A stretch of 48,827 nt of DNA, from NCBI RefSeq assembly GCF_003946165.1, contig NZ_RHOI01000021.1, forward strand, positions 1 through 48,827, in the 5' to 3' direction. A program made the position numbers and the translations under genes. Numbering within the stretch: the stretch's first letter is position 1; every line of letters begins with the position of its first letter. The notes beneath the pieces were generated by a model that was not told the origin of the DNA, searched no databases, and was given only the letters and a program-made list of their open reading frames with translations. Shown here in pieces: positions 43,529 through 48,827 of the stretch. This DNA is from Lacticaseibacillus baoqingensis (GTDB lineage: Bacteria; Bacillota; Bacilli; Lactobacillales; Lactobacillaceae).

Positions 43529-43647
43529 TTTTTCACTTCCTAATTTCTAGATGAAGTGAGATAATAATCGTAGATAGATTGCTTATTTTATCTATTTTAA
43601 GGTGTAACTACTTGCTTTGGTCGGCGTAGTTGCATCTTTTTATTATC

Positions 43648-44868
43648 TCAATCGCCATTATGTTTGGGTTGCTGAATCATTATTTCTTCGGGACTAGCCA
43701 ACATTTGTTGAATCATCACTTGTTGATTTTCACTTAACTTGGCCTCAGCAATGATCGTCATTAGAGTATCCTCGCTTTTAGCCGAATCAATTGCCATTAA
43801 CATTTTTAAACTTGGCGCCACTTGTTTCTTGATCCATTGAATAGTTTGGTCTAAAGTGACCGGTTCCGGCGAAACGGCCAAACGTAACTTATCGGCATAT
43901 TTACCAATAAACTGTGCCCACCGATCGTCCAACGGCCATTTTGACGTTGGCTTGTTGGCAATCGGCTTCACAAAACGCAAGTAATTATTGATAATACCGA
44001 ACACGGTTCGCTGCGGGTTGCGATAGGCCAATAGATCGGCGACCGTTTGCTCAGCCCGTTCGTCAAACACACGAATCTCAAATCGATTCTTGATTTTGGT
44101 CTCCGCCAACGCTTTACCTAATTTAAAATATTGCTCAATATCTTTCTGATAAATACAAAAATAAATTGCACTTTTACGTGAGCCAAAATAGAGACTTTCT
44201 CCTTTTAAATTGTCTTTGTCGCGGACAAAGTATTTACACTCCCTGAACTTTGTAATGTATTCATGACGCATACTCTTTTTAATCAAGTAATGAACCGGGA
44301 GCACATCTAAATAATCATTGATGGCTAGATCAATGCGTTTAACTACGCCATCAAGGGCCAGTGCCTGCCGTAAAAAGTCATACCAGCTCTGTTCACTGGC
44401 CACTAAAATGCCTTCCAGTTCGCGACAACCTTTCCCCTTCAACTCAATCAATGAACCGCGATTATCGTCTTCCGGTGAAACAAAAATTTCCATATCGCCA
44501 TGCCGAAATTTTCCACTGTAGCCATAACGGCCATAAGGTTCATAAACAAAATAAATCGGCTTGATGCAGAAAAGTGCCACGATCAATTCGTCAACATCAT
44601 GGGTTGGAAATCTGATCCGGACATAGTCAAAACAAATGTTTAATGCAGTGATGCCACTCAGTTCGCGAAAGGCTGCGGTTAATCGTTGGCGCATGGCCTC
44701 AGTTAATGGTCGCTTACTGTTCAATAGTTGATTGAGATAAGAACGACTGATGCCCATTGACTTAGCTAGCTGACTTTGCTTAATTTTTTTATCCTCCAAC
44801 TGTTGCCAAAAAATATTAAGCCAATCAGCTTGGACCTGGTAATCAATTAGAGTTAAATCTTCATTCAA
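43648..44868 (-). CDS. Replication initiation/MobT-type relaxase with N-terminal HTH
   Basis: This 406-residue protein has an XRE-like HTH at about residues 28-60 (KQSQLAKSMGISRSYLNQLLN) followed by a Rep_trans-type domain with YFGSRKSAIYFCIYQKDIEQ, the Rep/MobT pattern GSRKS...YxK. This is the layout of Tn916 Orf20 and ICEBs1 NicK, which nick oriT for transfer and rolling-circle replication. The start is TTG, with GGAGGTG upstream. It reads away from the oriT-like site located about 120 bases upstream. Confidence 0.8.
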   Translation of the reverse strand: MNEDLTLIDYQVQADWLNIFWQQLEDKKIKQSQLAKSMGISRSYLNQLLNSKRPLTEAMRQRLTAAFRELSGITALNICFDYVRIRFPTHDVDELIVALFCIKPIYFVYEPYGRYGYSGKFRHGDMEIFVSPEDDNRGSLIELKGKGCRELEGILVASEQSWYDFLRQALALDGVVKRIDLAINDYLDVLPVHYLIKKSMRHEYITKFRECKYFVRDKDNLKGESLYFGSRKSAIYFCIYQKDIEQYFKLGKALAETKIKNRFEIRVFDERAEQTVADLLAYRNPQRTVFGIINNYLRFVKPIANKPTSKWPLDDRWAQFIGKYADKLRLAVSPEPVTLDQTIQWIKKQVAPSLKMLMAIDSAKSEDTLMTIIAEAKLSENQQVMIQQMLASPEEIMIQQPKHNGD

Positions 44869-44984
44869 GTACGCTCACCTCCAAAATTTGCAATTCTTAG
44901 TCACGGTTAACAGCAACTTTGTTGCTTGAATACCTAGAAATTGGCATTTCTTGCTGCTGGATTAATTAACCGTTTATACTTTCT

Positions 44985-45085
44985 ACCCCCCTATTAGAAC
45001 TTGGGGGTTGAGGCGGCCGGCTAAAGCCGACCGCCGCTCACGCTAGCGGCTTTCGCGTTGCACGCCGCGCGTGGCGGCGGCTAAT
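44985..45085. other. Candidate oriT / origin region
   Basis: ACCCCC (44985-44990) and GGGGGT (45003-45008) flank a 12-base AT-rich spacer. To my recollection this is the same layout as the Tn916 and ICEBs1 oriT, where a C-run and G-run flank the nick site. Next to it, 45009-45085 is extremely GC-rich in an AT-rich setting and forms several hairpins (for example GCCGCT with AGCGGC, and CCGGCT with AGCCG). It lies upstream of the MobT/Rep gene. The nick position is unknown. Confidence 0.55.
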
Positions 45086-45301
45086 CTTTTTTCCTCCTTT
45101 ATTCTGTTTTCAAGGAACGATTATGATCAATGCCAGCAAAAATTTGTAAGAATATTTCACTTGGCTTAGATCATATAAACATGATAACGTAGGCCTTTAG
45201 AGCTGGTCAATCACCTTATGCCACCTACTCAAAGACCGTGAGTAGTCGTTGTAGTTGTCTACTTTAAGTAACTAAGTTAAGATAATCATGAGGTGATGAT
45301 A

Positions 45302-45856
45302 ATGATCGAAAACTTTGGTCAAAACATAAAAAGATTGCGGCAAAAACACCAGATCACGCAAGAAGACTTAGCCATTGCCATCGAAGTTCAAAAACAAGCA
45401 ATTTCAAATATTGAACGCGGTAAAAGTTATCCTAGTTTTGAAAACTTGGACCGAATTGCCAGATTTTTCAATGTTTCCGCCGTCGACTTATTTGGCACAC
45501 CGGCTGAAATTGAAATCAGTAGCACTACTGCTATTCTTGATCGCATTGATGAATATACTGACAAAACTGAGCACCTCTTTCGCTTAATGCACCGCATAGA
45601 TGATTTCTCACCGCGTCAAATTGATGGTCTTAGTGATCAAGTTCATGAAATTATGAGCTATTTTCAACCCTACACAAAAATCAATGAAGATGGTACCCCA
45701 GAGACTGATAACAATGATCGACCGATCGTCCGCCAATCAAAATATCGGCAATTACCAATTAAAGAAATCAATGCCTTATACAATAAAATCAATACCATCA
45801 ATGCTTATCACCAAACGCAAAAAAATCACCTTCAAAAGAAGATGATCAATGAATGA
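45302..45856 (+). CDS. XRE-family repressor-like regulator
   Basis: A 184-residue protein with an N-terminal HTH (IKRLRQKHQITQEDLAIAIEVQKQAISNIERGKSYPSFENLDRIARFF) and a long helical C-terminal part of unknown function. ATG at 45302 follows GAGGTG. A promoter (-35 TTGTCT, 17 bases, -10 TAAGAT) lies directly upstream. It is divergent from the MobT/Rep gene across the oriT-like region, so it is a good candidate for the element's immunity repressor, like ImmR. It is convergent with cadD. Confidence 0.85.
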   Translation: MIENFGQNIKRLRQKHQITQEDLAIAIEVQKQAISNIERGKSYPSFENLDRIARFFNVSAVDLFGTPAEIEISSTTAILDRIDEYTDKTEHLFRLMHRIDDFSPRQIDGLSDQVHEIMSYFQPYTKINEDGTPETDNNDRPIVRQSKYRQLPIKEINALYNKINTINAYHQTQKNHLQKKMINE

Positions 45857-45880
45857 TAAAAAATATCGACTACTGCTTAA

Positions 45881-46495
45881 TTAAAATAATAGCTGCATAA
45901 TATGCCTAATAGTGTCACTTTCAAGAATGATCATGATGCCTAAACCAATATAAATAATGGCCATGATCCAATCACCAAAACGATCAAGAAAGTTCTTTAC
46001 AAAATTCACTTGTGAGAACTTATCACCAAGGAAAACTAAAAAATAAATACAAATGGTAAAAACAAACAGCGTTACGATTAGCTGTACCAGTGATAATGAT
46101 ACGAAGTAAGGAACAAAAAGGCCAATATTATCCGCACCACAAGAAGCTACCGTAATTAAAGCCACCGTTGCAATTAAATTCTTATTTTTACGCGCTTCAA
46201 TTTTCTGATCAACTTCTGCGGCTTCATCTTCTTTGCTAAATATATATTTGATTCCAAAGGCAATGGGAATCAACCCTAAAAAACCTAGTAACCATTTGGC
46301 GGGTACGTAATGGAGAATAAATGCAAAAAACAAACTAATTCCAATGAGCGTATATGAGCCTAAGAACTGACCAATATAAATTTGTCGGCGATGCTTTGTT
46401 GAACGATATTTTGAAAAAAGTAACATTAAAATAACTAATAAGTCGATTGCAGTTGATGTATAAAGAATAATACTCGTTATAATTGTCCTGATCAT
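45881..46495 (-). CDS. cadD: CadD-family cadmium resistance transporter
   Basis: This 204-residue membrane protein has five or six hydrophobic segments and the family features SIILYTSTAIDLLVILMLLF, GQFLGSY, FLGLIPIAFGI and SCGADNIGLFVPYF. CadD proteins of Gram-positive plasmids give cadmium resistance, presumably by export. The start at 46495 follows GGGGGAA and is one base after the stop of the regulator gene, so both are translated from one mRNA. Confidence 0.9.
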   Translation of the reverse strand: MIRTIITSIILYTSTAIDLLVILMLLFSKYRSTKHRRQIYIGQFLGSYTLIGISLFFAFILHYVPAKWLLGFLGLIPIAFGIKYIFSKEDEAAEVDQKIEARKNKNLIATVALITVASCGADNIGLFVPYFVSLSLVQLIVTLFVFTICIYFLVFLGDKFSQVNFVKNFLDRFGDWIMAIIYIGLGIMIILESDTIRHIMQLLF

Positions 46496-46496
46496 T

Positions 46497-46865
46497 TTAT
46501 TTTCCCCCACCAGCATTGATTTTTCCGGCATCTTCAGCTAAACACCATGCCCGTTCTAATAAAATTGCCGTACATTCATCAATGATCTGATATTCAATGA
46601 AGTTGCCATTACGCTTCGCTTTAACTATCTTTTGATCTACTAGACGTTGTAACTGGTTTGAGATGGCTTGGACCTTCATATTTAGTGATGTAGCAATCTC
46701 ACTAACGGCCATATCTGGTTCACGCGTTAAGCAATGTAAAATTCTTAGCCGCGTATTATTTGCGAGTACTTTAAAAAGTAAAGCAATGTCAGCGGCTTGA
46801 TTCTCATTTAACAATGCCCGATCAGCCAAATCTGGTTTACCCGGACAACAGTCTACTTGTATCAT
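46497..46865 (-). CDS. ArsR/SmtB-family metal sensor (CadC/CmtR-like)
   Basis: This 122-residue winged-helix repressor has an N-terminal CCPGKPD segment as in CadC. It lacks the ELCVCD cysteine pair of the CadC DNA-reading helix (here REPDMAVSEIA) and instead has cysteines in the C-terminal helix (DECTAILLERAWCLAED). Metal coordination probably involves the N-terminal and C-terminal cysteines. It precedes cadD in the same operon. GAGGAG is seven bases before the ATG, and an operator dyad overlaps its promoter. Confidence 0.88.
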   Translation of the reverse strand: MIQVDCCPGKPDLADRALLNENQAADIALLFKVLANNTRLRILHCLTREPDMAVSEIATSLNMKVQAISNQLQRLVDQKIVKAKRNGNFIEYQIIDECTAILLERAWCLAEDAGKINAGGGK

Positions 46866-46888
46866 TAGATCACTCCTCGTTTATTAAT

Positions 46889-46931
46889 CTATTACATTAT
46901 ATCATGTAATAGTGTTGTCCCCAATTTAATT
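46889..46931 (-). promoter_or_regulatory. Promoter and operator of the cad operon
   Basis: On the minus strand -35 TTGGGG and -10 TATAAT are 17 bases apart. A dyad with 9-base arms CTATTACAT and ATGTAATAG (46889-46912, six-base centre) covers the -10. This fits ArsR/SmtB-type operators, and the regulator encoded downstream is the likely ligand-responsive repressor. Confidence 0.75.
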
Positions 46932-46942
46932 TGAATCAAAAA

Positions 46943-47039
46943 ATAGAGTAGCTCCTATAGCCACTCTATCTGACATTAACCACTATTCATATTCACTAGT
47001 TAAATTAAAACTAAGATACAGGTCTTAGTTTTAATTTAA
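46943..47039. terminator. Two stem-loops between the cad operon and the oxidoreductase gene
   Basis: The first, ATAGAGTaGC with GCcACTCTAT (46943-46969), and the second, a perfect 17-bp AT-rich stem (47000-47016 with 47023-47039), probably terminate transcription from the right. From 47040 to 47214 I see nothing further. Confidence 0.55.
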
Positions 47040-47214
47040 TCTACCAGAAGATGCCAAAGTTTCGTTACTATCATTTTGCGCCATTTTAATTCTTTCAATA
47101 TAAATAGCCGCCAATCATTGTCCTCAGAGTAATCTGGTAATCATATAAAAACAGATAGTAGAAAGCTTAATTAATAATGAAGTGAAGTTGTTCCTTCAGT
47201 TATAAATTAATTCC

Positions 47215-48615
47215 TTAGCGTTTCGCATTCTGTTGTTCCCAGTTCTGTGCTGCGATTTGTACTGCATCCCAAGGTGATCCAACTGGTGGTGAATAGGATA
47301 AGTCTAGGTCGCTAATTTCGGCTACTGTCATATCATTAAAAATTGCCGTAGCAAAAATATCACTGCGTTTAGCAACTTCACTACCGTAATGACCAATTAA
47401 CTGCACGCCTAAAAGCCGGCCACTTTTTTGATCACCAGTAATTCTGATCTTAATTTTTTGAGCACCGGGAAAATAAGCCTTATGGTCATCAACATCAGTT
47501 TTTACCGTGAAAGGATTAAACCCTGCCTGGATAGCCTCACTTGTCAATAACCCTGTCCGTACAACAACTAAATCAAATGCCTTTAAAACTTGTGTCCCCA
47601 GGCTACCTTTAAAGGCACGTTGAATTCCAGCAATATTAAAACCAGCAATTCTTCCTTGTTTATGTGCAGTCGTACCTAATGGCAAGTAGGTTTCACCTAA
47701 TAAATGATGTCTTGTTTCCACCAAATCGCCGGCCGCCCATATATCAGGTAATGAGGTCTGCATATATTGATCAACCTCGATGGCCCCGGCAATTCCAGTT
47801 TCAGCACCTACCTTGACCAGTAGCTCATTATTTGGTTGAACACCAACAACGATTAAGACTAAATCATACGTAGAAGATTGTGTCTTTTGATGCTCATTTA
47901 AGCCAACAACTTCCACGTTGCTACCAGTTTCATTAATTTCTGAAACGGTTAAACCAGTAATAACATTGACGGCATTAGCAGACAACTTTTGATGAATAAT
48001 TCGGCCTAAATCAGCATCAACCGTGGAAAGTATTTCTGAACCTCGTTGAAAAATAGTGACGTCTAAATGCCGTTTTCTTAAAGCCTCCGCCATTTCGATT
48101 CCGATATAACCAGACCCAACAATTGCGACCTTCCGAACACTATCTGTAGCTATATTTCTTTCAATCGCAAAGTAATCTGCCATTGTATGCAAAATACGAA
48201 CTTTACTATCTTGCTGTTGAGCTTGCGCCAGGTCCACACCTTTAATACCCGATAGTTTTGGTCTAGCCCCTGTTGCTACAACCAAGTGGTCATAATGATA
48301 AGTTTTTAATTCGCCTGTAAGCGCATGTGCTACGACTTCATGTCGTTGCGGTTCAATTTTATCTGCAATCATGTTCATTTGAAATTCAATACCAGTCGAA
48401 GTCAATTCTTGTAAATTACGATGAGCTAGCAAGTGCCAATCCGGCACTTCTCCGCTGACTGCATAAGGTATTCCACAAATTGATAAATTTGGGTACTCAT
48501 CTGCTAATAATATCTGAACTTTTAATTCAGGTTTAAGTTCTTTAGCCTTTAAGGCCGCCGAAATTCCGGCGTCACTGCCGCCGATAATTAATAATTTTTC
48601 CGTTTCATTTGCCAT
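47215..48615 (-). CDS. FAD-dependent pyridine nucleotide-disulfide reductase (CoA-disulfide reductase/NADH oxidase type)
   Basis: This 466-residue flavoprotein has FAD motif IIGGSDAGISAALKA, the single redox cysteine in NLSICGIPYAVSGE, NADH motif VAIVGSGYIGIEMAEAL, a second FAD motif DIWAAGDLVETRH and a dimerisation domain. The single cysteine places it with CoA-disulfide reductases, NADH oxidases and NADH peroxidases. It follows an arsD-like remnant, and such reductases occur in arsenic-resistance clusters of lactic acid bacteria, so a role in thiol or arsenic stress is plausible. The exact activity is not determined. Confidence 0.87.
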   Translation of the reverse strand: MANETEKLLIIGGSDAGISAALKAKELKPELKVQILLADEYPNLSICGIPYAVSGEVPDWHLLAHRNLQELTSTGIEFQMNMIADKIEPQRHEVVAHALTGELKTYHYDHLVVATGARPKLSGIKGVDLAQAQQQDSKVRILHTMADYFAIERNIATDSVRKVAIVGSGYIGIEMAEALRKRHLDVTIFQRGSEILSTVDADLGRIIHQKLSANAVNVITGLTVSEINETGSNVEVVGLNEHQKTQSSTYDLVLIVVGVQPNNELLVKVGAETGIAGAIEVDQYMQTSLPDIWAAGDLVETRHHLLGETYLPLGTTAHKQGRIAGFNIAGIQRAFKGSLGTQVLKAFDLVVVRTGLLTSEAIQAGFNPFTVKTDVDDHKAYFPGAQKIKIRITGDQKSGRLLGVQLIGHYGSEVAKRSDIFATAIFNDMTVAEISDLDLSYSPPVGSPWDAVQIAAQNWEQQNAKR

Positions 48616-48638
48616 TTAATTAATTCCTTTCACCGTTG

Positions 48639-48782
48639 TTAGCGAACAAATGCACGACTTAAATCCTGATGTAGATAATCTGAAAACTCTTGGAAGGTTG
48701 GATAATCTCTTTGTTTAAAAATTATACCGTTAACCATAGTAATTGGTAATCGCAAATTGCAAGAACAAGTTAGCCACCCCAT
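48639..48782 (-). pseudogene. 3' part of an arsD-like gene, truncated or frameshifted
   Basis: A frame of 47 codons from an internal ATG contains RLPITMVNGIIFKQRDYPTF and ends QDLSRAFVR. This matches the C-terminal part of ArsD metallochaperones (LPxTxVxGxxxKxxxYPT). The same frame meets a stop about eight codons further upstream, too early for the N-terminal cysteine region of ArsD, so the gene looks broken near the window edge. It lies directly upstream of the FAD reductase and suggests a former arsenic operon. Confidence 0.5.
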
Positions 48783-48827
48783 GGCACGACACCGTGAGAT
48801 GAACTGTTATCTTTGATGAGTTGAGTT

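Larger units (their letters stand above)
41929..48827. mobile_element. Integrated mobilizable element with metal-resistance cargo (right end outside window)
   Basis: The unit contains int, a xis-like gene, a MobT/Rep_trans initiator, an oriT-like palindrome, a divergent XRE regulator, then cadmium and arsenic-type genes, all more AT-rich than the flanking chromosome. No type IV secretion genes are seen, so it is either an integrative mobilizable element or one end of a larger ICE. The cargo from 45.9 kb may have arrived separately; the far boundary is not visible. Confidence 0.7.

Overview
The window looks like the chromosome of a lactic acid bacterium of the Lactobacillaceae, moderately GC-rich and possibly close to Lacticaseibacillus or Schleiferilactobacillus. 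This rests on gene content and order, not on a database search. Two blocks are characteristic: ypsC/rnpB/gpsB/ypsA facing recU-ponA, and rbgA-rnhB-dprA-topA-trmFO-xerC-hslV-hslU followed by parE/parC and plsY. Apart from the recU-ponA pair, plsY and one phage-type repressor, all genes are on the minus strand.

Layout. 1-7.4 kb is accessory: a truncated TnpB-like gene behind a LexA-like box, a MarR/amidohydrolase/SDR module, a complete orphan TnpB, an orphan TOPRIM-domain protein and a gene-poor stretch with a small remnant of a methyltransferase gene. 7.4-11.3 kb holds a MarR-controlled ABC exporter operon with a promoter bracketed by two identical-type operators, and an MFS pump preceded by a tiny ORF. 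11.6-17.3 kb is housekeeping: an RNA methyltransferase, RNase P RNA, GpsB, YpsA, RecU and PBP1A. 17.3-18.1 kb has no genes but carries a repeat array and a candidate structured RNA with its own promoter. 18.3-31.9 kb holds ppaC, a LysR regulator, pflA/pflB, a short leuA behind a leucine-type attenuator with leader peptide, parC, parE, plsY and an aldose-epimerase-like gene. 31.9-41.8 kb is the hslUV/xerC/trmFO/topA/dprA/rnhB/rbgA block.

From 41.9 kb to the end the sequence becomes visibly AT-rich and looks like an integrated mobilizable element. It has a tyrosine integrase, an excisionase-like protein, a MobT/Rep_trans-type initiator, an oriT-like C-run/G-run palindrome and a divergent XRE repressor. 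Its cargo is a cadmium-type efflux gene with an ArsR-family regulator, an FAD-dependent disulfide reductase and the 3' remnant of an arsD-like gene.

The most novel-looking signal is a dispersed family of structured repeats of about 115-125 bp. Eight full copies and one tail lie at four loci (17.4-17.7, 30.9-31.0, 33.4-33.6 and 36.65-37.05 kb). Every copy has the same orientation. At three loci the array begins at the stop codon of a minus-strand gene (lacX, hslV, topA); at the fourth it follows the candidate ncRNA. The copies differ in sequence but keep complementary arms, with compensatory changes in both the basal and apical stems.
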